A program made the position numbers and the translations under genes. Below are positions 24,613-33,666 of a stretch of DNA of 64,000 nt, one piece after another. Each line of letters starts with the position of its first letter. Positions within the stretch are counted from its first letter, which is position 1. Source of the stretch: Oleiagrimonas soli (GTDB lineage Bacteria > Pseudomonadota > Gammaproteobacteria > Xanthomonadales > Rhodanobacteraceae); contig NZ_KN196470.1 in NCBI RefSeq assembly GCF_000761445.1, forward strand, positions 1,286,823 through 1,350,822, in the 5' to 3' direction. Below the pieces are notes generated by a model that saw only the letters and a program-made list of their open reading frames with translations, made no database searches and was not told the DNA's origin.

Positions 24613-25866
24613 TCAGGCGTCCAGACGTATCGGCTTGAGCAGGCGCATGGAGCCGAAGCGGCAGCTGAAGCGCGAGCCGTGGCCGGGTTCGCTCTCGATG
24701 TGCAACTGCGCCTGGTGGCGGTTCAGCACGTGCTTGACGATGGACAGCCCGAGTCCGGTGCCGCCGGTGTCGCGCGAGCGGCTGGACGAGACGCGGTAGA
24801 AGCGCTCGGTCAGGCGCGCCAGATGGTTGGCGGGGATGCCGTAGCCGGTGTCCTCGACGGTGAAGCGCGCGCCTTCGTCGGTGCGTTCCCAGATCAGCGT
24901 GATGCGGCCCTGCGTGGGCGTGTAGCGCACGGCGTTCGAGACCAGGTTGGAGAACGCGCTGTGCAGCTCGCGCACGGAACCGTACAGGTCGGTGTCGGTG
25001 CGTTCCTGCAGTTCGATGTGGTGGCGGCCGTGGCTCAGCGCCAGGGCCTCCTTGCGCAGCGTCGCCAGTAGCGGACGCATGGCGACGTGCTCTTCCTGCA
25101 GCGGCTGGTGCGTCTCCAGGCGCGACAGCATCAGCAGGTCCTCGACGATCTGGCCCATACGCTCGGACTGCACGCGCATCTCGGCGATCACCGGCGCCAG
25201 TTCGGGCTGGTCCTCGGGATCGAGCAGTTCCAGGTAGCCGTGGATCACCGTCAGCGGCGTGCGCAGTTCGTGCGAGACGTTGGCGACGAAGTCCTGACGC
25301 ACTTGCTCCAGGCGCATCAGGTCGCTGATGTCGCGGCCCAGCATCAGCCGCTGATGGTGGCCGAACGGCATCATCACCATGCCCAGGCGCAGCGCCGGGC
25401 GATTCGGCGCCGGCACGTCGTTGAGCGGTTTCTCGGCGCCGCTCTCCAGCCAGGGGCCGAGCGTGCTCTCGCGCAGGCGTTCGATCAGCAGCGTGCCGCG
25501 GTCCTGCGGCCGGCGCAGACCGAGCAGGTCTTCGCTGGCGTGGTTGAACCAGCGGATGCGGCCTTCGCCGTCCAGCAGCACGGCGGCGTCGGGTAGGGCG
25601 GCGGCGGCGTTGCGCAGGTCGCGTAGTTGCAGCGACAGTCGGCGCGAGCGCAGGCGCAGACGTTCGTAGCGGGCGTCGGGAATGAAGCGGCTGTTCTCGA
25701 CCGCCACGCCGAGGCGGTGCACGCGCACCAGCAGCACGGCCGCCGCGATCAGCGCCGCCAGCGACAGGCACAGCAGCGTCTGGCCGATCGCCGCGCCGAG
25801 CAGGGTGGCCAGGATCACGCCGCCGATCACGCTGGCGGCGGTGGCGGCGAAGCCGGGGACGGACAT
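24613..25866 (-). CDS. phoR: Phosphate regulon sensor histidine kinase
   Basis: 417 aa from ATG 25866; a GTG at 25878 overlapping the phoB stop (GTGA) is the alternative. Two close hydrophobic segments (6-27, 29-48) anchor it with almost no periplasmic part, as in PhoR. Then a DUF3329/PAS region (DAAVLLDGEGRIRWFNHAS), HisKA with FVANVSHELRTPLT, and HATPase_c with NLVSNAVRYTPT, DTGYGIP and GGTGLGLSIVKH. It senses phosphate through the Pst-PhoU complex and phosphorylates PhoB. ppk follows after 35 bases. Confidence 0.94.
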   Translation of the reverse strand: MSVPGFAATAASVIGGVILATLLGAAIGQTLLCLSLAALIAAAVLLVRVHRLGVAVENSRFIPDARYERLRLRSRRLSLQLRDLRNAAAALPDAAVLLDGEGRIRWFNHASEDLLGLRRPQDRGTLLIERLRESTLGPWLESGAEKPLNDVPAPNRPALRLGMVMMPFGHHQRLMLGRDISDLMRLEQVRQDFVANVSHELRTPLTVIHGYLELLDPEDQPELAPVIAEMRVQSERMGQIVEDLLMLSRLETHQPLQEEHVAMRPLLATLRKEALALSHGRHHIELQERTDTDLYGSVRELHSAFSNLVSNAVRYTPTQGRITLIWERTDEGARFTVEDTGYGIPANHLARLTERFYRVSSSRSRDTGGTGLGLSIVKHVLNRHQAQLHIESEPGHGSRFSCRFGSMRLLKPIRLDA

Positions 25867-25874
25867 GCTGCGCT

Positions 25875-26564
25875 TCACACGTTGCCCGAGAAGCGGTAGC
25901 CGGCGCCGCGCACGGTCTGCACGAGGTTGTCCAGTTTCCACGGTTCGAGCGCCTTGCGCAGGCGGCGGATGTGCACGTCGACCGTGCGCTCCTCGACGTA
26001 GACGCTGCCGCCCCATACGTGATCGAGCAGCTGCGAGCGTGAGTACACGCGTTCGGGATGCGTCATGAAGAAGTACAGCAGGCGGTATTCGGTCGGGCCG
26101 ATGCGCACCGGCTCCTCGCCCGCGAACACGCGGTGCGCGGGGCCGTCCAGGCGCAGGCCGCCGATCTCGATCATGCCGGCTTCGTCGTCGCCGTGGCTGC
26201 GCCGCAGCACGGCCTTGATGCGGGCGATCAGCTCGCGGGTGGAGAACGGCTTGACCACGTAGTCGTCGACGCCGGCTTCCAGACCGCTGACGCGATCCAT
26301 TTCCTCGCCGCGCGCGGTCAGCATGATGATCGGCACCTCGCGGGTCAGTTCTTCGCGCCGCATGCGGCGGGCGAATTCCAGACCGCTGGTGCCGGGCAGC
26401 ATCCAGTCCAGCAGCACCAGATCCGGCACCGTATCGGCGATGGCCAGCTGTGCGGCCTGCGCGTCTTCGGCGTGGATCGGCTCCATGTCCGCCTTGCGGA
26501 CGGCGAACGCCACCATCTCCCGGATGGAGGCTTCATCTTCGACGATCAGGATGCGCTTGTGCAC
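25875..26564 (-). CDS. phoB: Phosphate regulon response regulator
   Basis: 229 aa OmpR-type regulator: receiver with acidic pair ED (10-11), phosphoacceptor D53 in LLDWMLPG and KPFSTREL. The C-terminal winged helix has [20 protein letters not shown] and [14 protein letters not shown]. It activates Pho genes when phosphate is scarce. Overlaps phoR if the GTG start of the latter is used. A possible weak Pho box lies at 26630-26655. Confidence 0.95.
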   Translation of the reverse strand: MHKRILIVEDEASIREMVAFAVRKADMEPIHAEDAQAAQLAIADTVPDLVLLDWMLPGTSGLEFARRMRREELTREVPIIMLTARGEEMDRVSGLEAGVDDYVVKPFSTRELIARIKAVLRRSHGDDEAGMIEIGGLRLDGPAHRVFAGEEPVRIGPTEYRLLYFFMTHPERVYSRSQLLDHVWGGSVYVEERTVDVHIRRLRKALEPWKLDNLVQTVRGAGYRFSGNV

Positions 26565-26629
26565 GCCTCGTTCCCTGCCTTGTTGGGCTGTGACACGATT
26601 ATTGCAGCGTCCCAGTGTTACCGCGCGAT

Positions 26630-26655
26630 GACAATCCGCGTTATCCGCATGTCAG
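26630..26655 (-). promoter_or_regulatory. Weak candidate Pho box upstream of phoB
   Basis: On the minus strand CTGACAT and TTGTCAT lie ~21 bases apart (two helical turns) with AT-containing DNA between. Pho boxes are CTGTCAT-like direct repeats at 11-base periodicity; only the outer two match here. It overlaps the end of the bepA gene. Confidence 0.25.
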
Positions 26656-28320
26656 GCTGAAACATAATTGCGATGCCGAGCCCATGGCGCGCTCGCCCTG
26701 CAAGGGCGAACGCCCGTCCGGATCGCGGTCGGGCGTATCGATCTTGCGCTTGCGCAGTTCCATCAGCAGCGGCGTCAGCTGGGCGATGTGCGCGTTGATG
26801 CGGGCGCGCTGGTAATAGTTCAGGTCGGGGCGGTCGAGCAGGCGGCGGAACTGCTGCATGGCGTCGAACGGTCGGCCGGAGAGGTAGCTGGCGTAGGCGT
26901 AGGCTTCGCCGGCGCGCACCGGCATGTCGGCCTTCTCGCTGGCGCGGGCGTAGCTGGTGTAGAGGTCCGGGTCCTCGCTGTCGTCGAGCATCGGACGCAG
27001 CATGTCCTCGGCCTTGCGCGCCTGTGCCTTGGTGCCGGCCTGGGTCAGCGCATGGGCGTAGGCGATGGCGATGGCGTGATCGTCCGGCGCGTTGGCCGAC
27101 AGCGACGCGTACTGCGCGAAGGCGGCATCGTGCTGCCCATTCTGGAATTCCGCGTTGGCCAGCGCCAGGCGCAGCGTGGTGTTGCCGGGATACTGCTTCA
27201 GCAGCGGCTGCAGTTGGCGGACGGCTTTGGCGGGCTGGCCGGTCCGGATCAGGGTCAGCGCGTAGCCGTAGCGGTTCCACGGCGTGTCGAAATCCTTCCG
27301 CGGCAGGTTGCCGGCGTAGTAGTCCAGCAGCGTGTTGGCGTCGCCGCTGAGCACCCGCACGCGTTCGCGCATCAGCTTGAACAATGACAGTTCGGTGTCG
27401 GCTTTGTGTCCGCTGCGTTGCGGCTGGATCAGTACGTCGGGGGTCTTCACGAAGGGCAGCGGCACGGTGCTGTTTTCCAGCGTCGCTGCATTGAGCTGGG
27501 GATGCGGCTGCTTCTTCATCTGCTCTTCGAGCGCGCGGGCGCGGGCGCGGGCGTCGCTGATGCGCGCGGCGGTCACCGGATGGGTCTGCAGCAGTTCGGG
27601 CACGGAGACGCCGCCGCTGCCGGGGCGCAGCGTGTCTTCCATGCGCTGGAAGAAATCGGCCATCGCTTCCGGGTTGTAGCCGGCGCGCGCCAGGGTCTGG
27701 ATGCCGACGCGGTCGGCCTCGGCCTCGTCGGAACGGGTGAAGTTGATCTGCCGCTGTGCCAGCAGGCCCTGGCCGCCGGCCAGCACGGCCATGCCGGCGT
27801 CGCCGCTGTTGTGCCCGGTGGTGCCGGCGGCGATGGCGCCGAGCAGCACCAGCGCCATCAGCGGGGCATCCTTTTTCGAGGCCTCGAAGGCGCGCTCCAG
27901 GTGATGCTGGGAGATGTGGCCGATCTCGTGGGCCATCACGCCGGCCAGTTCGCTTTCGTTCTGGGCAATGGTGATGAGGCCGGCGTTGACGCCGATGTAG
28001 CCACCGGGAGCGGCGAAGGCGTTGATCTCCTGGTCGCGGACCACGAAAAAGGTGAATTTCTGCTTCGGATCGTCGCTGGCGGCGACCAGACGGTAGCCGA
28101 CGCTGTTGAGGTACTCGTTGGCCTGCGGATCGTCCAGCACCATGTGCAGCGCGCGCATCTGATGCAGCATCGCCGCGCCGTATTGCGAGGCCTCCTGCGG
28201 CGAGATCAGCGCACCGGCGGAGCTGCCCAGATCCGGCAGACGCACATCGCGATCCTGCGCCCCGGCAGCGAAGCTGAGACTGGCGATGAACAGGGCGAGC
28301 AACGGTGAGCGTAGGGACAT
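26641..28320 (-). CDS. bepA: M48 metallopeptidase with TPR repeats (BepA-like)
   Basis: 559 aa from ATG 28320, with a signal peptide (residues 1-21, ending AAGA). Zinc protease motif HEIGH at 131-135, with a downstream Glu in [11 protein letters not shown] as third ligand. From ~330 the text is made of TPR-like helices ([34 protein letters not shown] and similar). The architecture matches BepA/YfgC, a periplasmic chaperone-protease that quality-controls LptD and BAM substrates. The frame is open upstream of 28320, but those residues lack family similarity. It precedes phoB by 76 bases on the same strand. Confidence 0.92.
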   Translation of the reverse strand: MSLRSPLLALFIASLSFAAGAQDRDVRLPDLGSSAGALISPQEASQYGAAMLHQMRALHMVLDDPQANEYLNSVGYRLVAASDDPKQKFTFFVVRDQEINAFAAPGGYIGVNAGLITIAQNESELAGVMAHEIGHISQHHLERAFEASKKDAPLMALVLLGAIAAGTTGHNSGDAGMAVLAGGQGLLAQRQINFTRSDEAEADRVGIQTLARAGYNPEAMADFFQRMEDTLRPGSGGVSVPELLQTHPVTAARISDARARARALEEQMKKQPHPQLNAATLENSTVPLPFVKTPDVLIQPQRSGHKADTELSLFKLMRERVRVLSGDANTLLDYYAGNLPRKDFDTPWNRYGYALTLIRTGQPAKAVRQLQPLLKQYPGNTTLRLALANAEFQNGQHDAAFAQYASLSANAPDDHAIAIAYAHALTQAGTKAQARKAEDMLRPMLDDSEDPDLYTSYARASEKADMPVRAGEAYAYASYLSGRPFDAMQQFRRLLDRPDLNYYQRARINAHIAQLTPLLMELRKRKIDTPDRDPDGRSPLQGERAMGSASQLCFSLTCG

Positions 28321-28506
28321 GGGCGGTCGCGAAGGTCGAAAACGGGCCGGATGCGCCGTGACGGCGCGCGTGTCCTGAGGTTCGACCACGATACCCCAGC
28401 CCCGGTTCACCGGCCAGCGTGTGCGCGGCGGCCGGTTCGCCCTTGTTAATCGGCGCGCGCAGCCGCATCTTGTAGGCATTGCCATGACACCGAGGAAGCT
28501 TTCGCG

Positions 28507-28770
28507 ATGCCTGACATCCAGATGTACACCACGGCCGTCTGCCCGTACTGCGTGGCGGCCAAGAATCTTTTGAAATCCAAGGGGCTGGAATGGCAGGAAA
28601 TCCGCATCGACACCGATCCGGCGCGCCTGCGTGAAATGCTCGACCGCAGCCAGGGACGCCGCACCGTGCCGCAGATCTTCGTCAACGGCGCCCACGTGGG
28701 CGGTTTCGACGACCTCGCCGCCGCCGACCGTAGCGGCGAGTTGGCGACCCTGCTGGAAGCCAGCGCATGA
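28507..28770 (+). CDS. grxC: Glutaredoxin 3
   Basis: 87 aa. Dithiol active site CPYC (12-15), TVPQIF cis-Pro loop and GGFDDLAA glutathione-binding motif: a complete GrxC. It reduces disulfides with glutathione in the cytoplasm. The stop overlaps the start of the next gene (ATGA at 28767-28770), so the two are translationally coupled. Confidence 0.95.
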   Translation: MPDIQMYTTAVCPYCVAAKNLLKSKGLEWQEIRIDTDPARLREMLDRSQGRRTVPQIFVNGAHVGGFDDLAAADRSGELATLLEASA

Positions 28771-29123
28771 GCGAGAACAACGACGCCTTCGCGGATTTCC
28801 GCGAGCGCATGAACAAGCGCATCCTGGAGCAGGACAACCAGGTCGTGAAGCGCTTCTTCTCGCTGGATTCGCAGACCTACCGCGACGGCGCGCTGGACGT
28901 GAAGACCAAGGAAATGCTGGGCCTGGTCGCCTCGATGGTGCTGCGCTGCGACGACTGCATCCGCTACCACATCAATCAGGCCCATGCGGCCGGCGTCAAC
29001 CGCGACGAGTTCTTCGAGGTGTTCCAGGTCGGTCTGGTGGTGGGCGGTTCCATCGTCATTCCGCACCTGCGCCGCGCCGTGGATGCGCTGGACGAGCTGG
29101 AGCGGAGCGCCGCATCGGACTGA
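28767..29123 (+). CDS. Carboxymuconolactone decarboxylase/AhpD-like protein
   Basis: 118 aa. The motif LRCDDCIRYHINQA (C61, C64, H68) is the AhpD-type redox CxxC with a following His, so a peroxidase-adaptor or disulfide role fits better than lactone decarboxylation. Small all-helical protein of the CMD fold, which normally forms trimers or hexamers. Coupled to grxC by a four-base overlap, consistent with thiol chemistry. Confidence 0.88.
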   Translation: MSENNDAFADFRERMNKRILEQDNQVVKRFFSLDSQTYRDGALDVKTKEMLGLVASMVLRCDDCIRYHINQAHAAGVNRDEFFEVFQVGLVVGGSIVIPHLRRAVDALDELERSAASD

Positions 29124-29151
29124 TCGGCGGCAAGTATTCACACAAGCACGC

Positions 29152-29157
29152 TATAAT
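29152..29157 (+). promoter_or_regulatory. Perfect -10 hexamer upstream of the isocitrate dehydrogenase gene
   Basis: TATAAT, 107 bases before the ATG at 29265. No convincing -35 at 17 bases. The leader then holds a GC-rich stretch with no recognised riboswitch. Confidence 0.4.
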
Positions 29158-29264
29158 GGGCGGCTGATGCCGCGCGCGACAGGCATGCCCCCGCCTGTCG
29201 CACCCCGTTTCGCGCGGTCCGTGTCGCCACACGCGCGAGACAGCGCGTCGTCAAGGAGTTTCCC

Positions 29265-30275
29265 ATGAGCAAGACCATTGCCGTGATTCGAGGGGACGGT
29301 ATCGGCCCCGAAATCATGAACGCCACCCTGCGCGTCCTCGATGCCCTGGACTGCGGTCTGGACTACGAATTCGTCGAGGCCGGCATGGAGGCGCTGGAGA
29401 AGCATGGGGAACTGCTGCCGGCCGCCACGCTGGACACCATCGCCAAGCACAGCATCGCGCTGAAGAGCCCGCTGACCACGCCGGTCGGCGGCGGCTTCTC
29501 CTCGATCAACGTGCAGCTGCGCCGTCACTTCGACCTGTACGCCAACGTGCGTCCGGCGATCAGCTTCCCGGGCACCAAGGCGCGCTTCGAGAACATCGAC
29601 ATCATCACGGTGCGCGAGAACACCGAGGGCGCGTACCTGTCCGAGGGGCAGACCCTGTCCGAAGACGGCGAGACCGCTTCGTCGATGATCCGCACCACGC
29701 GCCGCGGCTGCAACCGCATCGTGCGCTACGCCTTCGAGATGGCGCGCAGCAAGGGCCGCAAGAAGGTCACCGCGGTGCACAAGGCGAACATCATGAAGAC
29801 CACGTCGGGCCTGTTCCTGAACGTGGCGCGCGAGATCGCCAAGGAATACCCGGACATCGAGTTCAACGAGCTGATCGTCGACAACACCTGCATGCAGCTG
29901 GTGATGCGTCCGGAGCAGTTCGACGTGATCGTCACCACCAACCTGTTCGGCGACATCCTCTCCGACCTGTGCGCCGGTCTGGTCGGCGGTCTGGGTCTGG
30001 CGCCGGGCTCCAACATCGGTGCCGAGGCGGCGATCTTCGAGGCCGTGCACGGTTCCGCGCCGGACATCGCCGGCAAGGGCGTGGCCAATCCCTGCGCGCT
30101 GCTGCTGGCGGCCGCCGACATGCTCGACCACCTGGGCATGGCCGAGAAGGGCACCAGGATCCGCACCGCCATCCGCGAAACGCTCGCCGCCGGCGACCGC
30201 ACCACGCCGGACCTCGGCGGCAGCGGCACCACGGACAGCTTTGCCGATGCGCTGGTGGAGCGCGTCAAGGGCTGA
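29265..30275 (+). CDS. Isocitrate dehydrogenase, NAD-dependent type
   Basis: 336 aa. ATG 29265 follows AAGGAG. Short monomer of the isopropylmalate/isocitrate dehydrogenase family: VIRGDGIGPEI, VRENTEGAYLSEGQ (isocitrate loop), KKVTAVHKANIMK, and TTNLFGDILSDLCAG with the Mg-binding Asp pair. The NAD-type adenosine pocket is EAVHGSAPDIAGKGVANP. Length and the absence of a NADP-type insertion point to the NAD enzyme used by xanthomonads in the TCA cycle. A tartrate or homoisocitrate role is less likely. A strong terminator follows 22 bases after the stop. Confidence 0.9.
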   Translation: MSKTIAVIRGDGIGPEIMNATLRVLDALDCGLDYEFVEAGMEALEKHGELLPAATLDTIAKHSIALKSPLTTPVGGGFSSINVQLRRHFDLYANVRPAISFPGTKARFENIDIITVRENTEGAYLSEGQTLSEDGETASSMIRTTRRGCNRIVRYAFEMARSKGRKKVTAVHKANIMKTTSGLFLNVAREIAKEYPDIEFNELIVDNTCMQLVMRPEQFDVIVTTNLFGDILSDLCAGLVGGLGLAPGSNIGAEAAIFEAVHGSAPDIAGKGVANPCALLLAAADMLDHLGMAEKGTRIRTAIRETLAAGDRTTPDLGGSGTTDSFADALVERVKG

Positions 30276-30297
30276 TCGGCCCACATCGCCGACACCG

Positions 30298-30326
30298 AAA
30301 AGGCCGCGCATATGCGCGGCCTTTTT
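30298..30326 (+). terminator. Intrinsic terminator after isocitrate dehydrogenase
   Basis: Perfect palindrome GGCCGCGCAT/ATGCGCGGCC (30302-30321) flanked by AAAA on the left and TTTTT on the right. It can act in both directions, serving also the convergent SRPBCC gene. Confidence 0.9.
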
Positions 30327-30401
30327 CGTGGCGGAAGATTGCAGCAGGGCAGCAGGTTCGGGGCGACGAAAGGGTCTCCGGCGCCGTCTGCCGCGGTGCG
30401 C

Positions 30402-30902
30402 TCAGCATCCGTCCGCGAGCAATTCGTCCAACTGCGCGAACTGCTCGGGCAGGCCTTCGGCCGAACCGGCGATGGCTTCCTCGAGAGCCGCTTTCGTCGG
30501 GTAGCGTTCGTGGAAGGTGACCCGCGTCTTGCCGGCCTCTTCCTCGAACGTCACCGTGGTCACGGCGCCCTCGTCGCTTTCCTCGTTGGTCCAGACGATG
30601 CGCTCGTTCGGCGTCACCTCCTGGTACGTGCCGAAGAACGCCATCGGTTGTTCGGACATCGGGTGACGGAACACGAGGCGATACGTGCCCCCGGTGCGTA
30701 CATCCATCTCGCACGAGAGCAGCGTCAGGCCCGCCGATTTCGGCACCCACCAACGCTGGAACAACGCGGCGTTGCTCCACGCCTCGAAGACGATATGCGC
30801 CGGGGCATCGAAGGTTCGCGTCACGACGAGTTCGAGGTCGGACTTGCGCTCCACGAGGGTGCGCTTCATGGCGGCGGAGCTAGGTTCTCTTGTTGCGGAC
30901 AT
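30402..30902 (-). CDS. SRPBCC/AHSA1-domain protein
   Basis: 166 aa. ATG 30902 has AAGGAG seven bases upstream inside the arsR coding end. START-like AHSA1 fold: VTRTFDAPAHIVFEAWSNAALFQRWW, then FHERYPTKAALEEAIAG and a C-terminal amphipathic helix. The family binds small hydrophobic ligands or assists chaperones; the substrate is unknown here. It overlaps the upstream ArsR-type regulator by 23 bases. Such ArsR-SRPBCC pairs are a recurrent two-gene unit in bacteria, the regulator repressing both. Confidence 0.9.
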   Translation of the reverse strand: MSATREPSSAAMKRTLVERKSDLELVVTRTFDAPAHIVFEAWSNAALFQRWWVPKSAGLTLLSCEMDVRTGGTYRLVFRHPMSEQPMAFFGTYQEVTPNERIVWTNEESDEGAVTTVTFEEEAGKTRVTFHERYPTKAALEEAIAGSAEGLPEQFAQLDELLADGC

Positions 30903-31242
30903 CTGTCTTCTCCTTGTGTTTGAGGTGCTCGACCATTTCGTCCAGCGCGTCGAAGCGTGCGCTCCAGAGCTCTTGATGCCGCGCGATCCAGGCGGCCTCT
31001 TCTTCCAGTTGGTGCGTGCCGAGTCTGCAGGTTCGTACGCGTCCGACTTTTTCCGTGATCACGAGTCCCGCCCGCTCCAGCACGGTGACGTGCTTCTTCA
31101 TGCCCGTGAGGGTCATCTCGAACCGTTGGGCAAGATCGCTGATCGAGGCGTCCGCATGGCGGAGCTGCTCCAGCACGCCACGTCGCGTGACATCGGCGAG
31201 TGCGGCGAACGTGGTGTCGAGACGGGCTTGATGGTGAACCAT
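30880..31242 (-). CDS. ArsR-family transcriptional regulator
   Basis: 120 aa from ATG 31242. Winged helix: FAALADVTRRGVLEQLRHADASISDLAQRF then LTGMKKHVTVLERAGLV. No metal-binding Cys cluster (no CVC), so it probably does not sense arsenic; it resembles the SdpR/YgaV-like regulators that precede SRPBCC genes. A TTG at 31278 in frame would add 12 residues, but it coincides with the -35 of the predicted promoter, so the ATG is preferred and the message would start at the ATG. Binding of its own product to the palindrome at 31234-31251 would block initiation. Confidence 0.85.
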   Translation of the reverse strand: MVHHQARLDTTFAALADVTRRGVLEQLRHADASISDLAQRFEMTLTGMKKHVTVLERAGLVITEKVGRVRTCRLGTHQLEEEAAWIARHQELWSARFDALDEMVEHLKHKEKTDVRNKRT

Positions 31243-31278
31243 ATGGTTCACTGTATGCCGCGCATCGGTGATTTGCAA
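31234..31278 (-). promoter_or_regulatory. arsR promoter with operator palindrome over the start codon
   Basis: Minus strand: TTGCAA (31278-31273), 17-base spacer, TACAGT (31255-31250), predicted start ~31242. The perfect 18-base palindrome GTGAACCATATGGTTCAC (31234-31251) spans the end of the -10 and the ATG. AACCATATGGTT is the classic operator shape of this ArsR group. Confidence 0.7.
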
Positions 31279-31703
31279 GAGGGGGGTTTCGAGGGCGCGA
31301 ATGGCACGAAGCGCTGTGCCACGCCAAACCTCGACGAGGCATGCTGCGCGTGGTCGATGTGGCGGATGGCGGTGAGGTGACGGGCATGGCCGGTGACTGC
31401 GCGGTCGATCCTCACGCGCGGTTCCTCGCGGTCGCCTTCAGGCTCGAACATCTGGACCGGCGAGAGACGCCTGAATCGGCCCACGATGCATGGACGTTCG
31501 CCGCCGATCACCGCGCCATGCCGGAGACAGGGCCGCAGGCCGCGTTGGCATGGCCGGGAAGCGCATCACGTGTAGGCACGGTGCGCTTGATGCAGACGGA
31601 AAGACCGTGGCGGGCAACCACGTCTTCGGCGCGTTCGAGTCCTGCTTCACTCGACCGAGTGCAGCGTGCATCCATGCACTCGTCGTGCGCCGTTCTGTGC
31701 TTT
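31279..31703. other. Gene-free region, possibly decayed coding sequence
   Basis: About 425 bases between the arsR promoter and the tetR stop. Short open frames exist on both strands (for example 31248-31511 minus) but have no start signals or recognisable family. Composition remains coding-like. It may be the remnant of a gene; nothing firmer can be said. Confidence 0.35.
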
Positions 31704-32300
31704 TCAGGCCGGGTCGATCAGCCGGTCGAACACCCCCGCGAGCAGCCGGACCAGAACGTCTTCATCGGCATTCGCCAGGGCAGGCAACGCGATCATTTGC
31801 CGCATGACCTGGAAGCCCGAGATCACCGCCAGGATCAAGGCCGCGCGTTCGGCTTGTCGCTTCCCGTGCAGCGCGCGGGTCACGGTTTTCAGGTGATGTG
31901 CGTCGATCTTCTCGCGACCGATGTCAGCGGCCGCGGCACTCGATGCCGAGTGCAGAGTGATCAGGAAACCATCGACGGGTGTGACATCGGCACGGGTCAT
32001 CTTGACCAGGGCTTCCGCGAGGGCATGGCCGGGACGCGGGTGATCCATGATGCCGCCGGCGATCAGGCTGCCCTGGGTCATGGTCTGCTCCACGACCTCC
32101 GCGAACAGGTGTTCCTTGGAGCCGAAATAGCGGTTCACCATCATCGCCGTGACGCCGGCGCCCGCTGCGATCTCCCGCAATCCGGCGCCGTCGTAGCCGG
32201 ACGCGGCGAAGGCCTTGCGTGCAGAAACGAGGATGGCCTCGCGGGTGGCTTCGGCGTCTCTGCGTCGTGGCGGCGCAGCAGTTTTTGAGGGTGTTTTCAT
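31704..32300 (-). CDS. TetR/AcrR-family transcriptional regulator
   Basis: 198 aa from ATG 32300; ATGs at 32315 and 32348 are in frame but lie within the operator region. The N-terminal helix-turn-helix reads ILVSARKAFAASGYDGAGLREIAAGAGVTAMMVNRYFGSKEHLF, the classic TetR pattern. The C-terminal ligand domain is helical and unassigned (SGFQVMRQMIALPAL). It is divergent from the dehydrogenase gene at 32410, with TGTATACA-type inverted repeats between them, and very probably represses both. Confidence 0.88.
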   Translation of the reverse strand: MKTPSKTAAPPRRRDAEATREAILVSARKAFAASGYDGAGLREIAAGAGVTAMMVNRYFGSKEHLFAEVVEQTMTQGSLIAGGIMDHPRPGHALAEALVKMTRADVTPVDGFLITLHSASSAAAADIGREKIDAHHLKTVTRALHGKRQAERAALILAVISGFQVMRQMIALPALANADEDVLVRLLAGVFDRLIDPA

Positions 32301-32306
32301 GGCTGA

Positions 32307-32357
32307 AGTATACATGCGTAGACATATTTCGCCATTGGATGTATACAAGTGTATACA
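32307..32357. promoter_or_regulatory. Operator and promoter between tetR and the SDR gene
   Basis: TGTATACAAGTGTATACA (32340-32357) is two copies of the self-complementary octamer TGTATACA. A third GTATACA-type half lies at 32308-32314. For the plus-strand gene, TAGACA (32319-32324) and TATACA (32342-32347) with a 17-base spacer make a promoter whose -10 is inside the operator, so repressor binding would block polymerase. Confidence 0.65.
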
Positions 32358-32409
32358 AACTCGTTTGGATCACTGAACTCCCGGTGAGGCGGGTTGGAGA
32401 ACATGAAGC

Positions 32410-33456
32410 ATGAACAGCACGGTTCTGGTCACCGGCGGCACGGGTTTCATCGCGCAGCACTGCATTCTTGCGTTGCTCGAAGCGGGCTATCGGGTGCGAA
32501 CCACGGTGCGCTCGATGACGCGTGAAGGCGAAGTGCGGCAACAGCTGAACGTCGGCGGCGCCGAGCCGGGCGAGCGGTTGTCGTTTGTCGAAGCCGATCT
32601 CGTCTCCGATGAAGGCTGGAACGATGCGGTCGCAGGTTGCAGCTATGTCCTGCATGGCGCCTCGCCCACGCCGACCGGCACGCAGACGTCGGAGGACGAA
32701 TGGATCCGGCCGGCCGTCGACGGCAACTTGCGCGTACTGCGCGCGGCGCGGGACGCGGGCGTCCAGCGGGTCGTCCTGACTTCGGCCTTCGGCGCGATCT
32801 GCGCGGGTCACGGCGACATGGATCGGCCGTTCGACGAGACCGATTGGAGCGACCTGACGGCCGACAACATCTGGCCGTATCAGAAATCGAAGACGCTCTC
32901 CGAGCGGGCCGCATGGGACTTTATCGCGCACGAAGGCAAGGGCCTGGAGCTGACTGTAGTGAATCCGACAGCCGTACTCGGCCCGGTGCTGGGCGCGGAT
33001 TACGCGCATTCCATCCGTCTGATCAAGAACCTGTTGGAGGGACAGCCCGGCAGTCCCAGGATCAACAGCGGTTTCGTGGACGTGCGCGATGTGGCGGACT
33101 TGCACGTGCGCGCCATGACCGCTCCCGAGGCGAACGGCGAACGCTTTCTGGCGATCGCTGGCGAAAGTCTGTGGTTGTCCGATGTCGCCAAGGTGCTGAA
33201 GCAACGGATGGGCGACGCTGCACGCAACGTGGACACGCGCGAGTTGCCGGATGCAGTGATCCGTGAGGGGGCCGTGAAGGACCCGACACTGCGCGGCGCG
33301 GTGCCGTTGCTGGGACGCAACTTGAATGCCACCAGCGCCAAGGCGATACGAATGCTCGGCTGGTCGCCACGTCCCCGCGAGGAGGCCATCGTGGCGACGG
33401 CGGAAAGCCTGATTCGTCTCGGCCTCGTCGAAGGACTCGAATCGACGGTCGAATAG
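32410..33456 (+). CDS. Extended SDR: NAD-dependent epimerase/dehydratase (dihydroflavonol/cinnamoyl-CoA reductase-like)
   Basis: 348 aa. Rossmann loop VLVTGGTGFIAQHCI at the N-terminus. Ser/Tyr/Lys catalytic set: VVLTSAFGAI with the Ser, and YQKSK as YxxxK. RTTVRS after the second strand carries an Arg that favours NADP(H). Similar to ketoreductases of the 4-dihydromethyl/dihydroflavonol reductase group. The physiological substrate is not evident; regulation by a TetR repressor suggests a xenobiotic or aldehyde/ketone. GGAG at ~32396 lies 12 bases before the start. Confidence 0.88.
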   Translation: MNSTVLVTGGTGFIAQHCILALLEAGYRVRTTVRSMTREGEVRQQLNVGGAEPGERLSFVEADLVSDEGWNDAVAGCSYVLHGASPTPTGTQTSEDEWIRPAVDGNLRVLRAARDAGVQRVVLTSAFGAICAGHGDMDRPFDETDWSDLTADNIWPYQKSKTLSERAAWDFIAHEGKGLELTVVNPTAVLGPVLGADYAHSIRLIKNLLEGQPGSPRINSGFVDVRDVADLHVRAMTAPEANGERFLAIAGESLWLSDVAKVLKQRMGDAARNVDTRELPDAVIREGAVKDPTLRGAVPLLGRNLNATSAKAIRMLGWSPRPREEAIVATAESLIRLGLVEGLESTVE

Positions 33457-33666
33457 ATTCGCGGGCAAGACCGCGAGGAGCGGTGACCGAGAGACGCTGG
33501 ACACGCGGTCACTCGACATCGTTTCGACCCTGACCCTCAGGTCATGGATGGGATGACGGCGGCCGTATCGGGTTCGCAGCGCCATCGGGCACGCCGACGC
33601 AGTGCCGTGTAACGCTTCTGGAAGAGCCTTCGAGCCGACGCCAGCTACAGCATCACCGAGGAAATA

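Noticed and set aside
22448-25771. One very long frame suggesting a PhoR-PPK fusion
   Set aside because: The N-terminal ~400 residues are an out-of-frame reading of phoR with Arg/Ala/Gly-rich text; true ppk starts at 24577 with the family N-terminus.
31248-31511. 87-codon minus-strand frame upstream of arsR
   Set aside because: No start signals, overlaps the arsR promoter and operator, no recognisable family.
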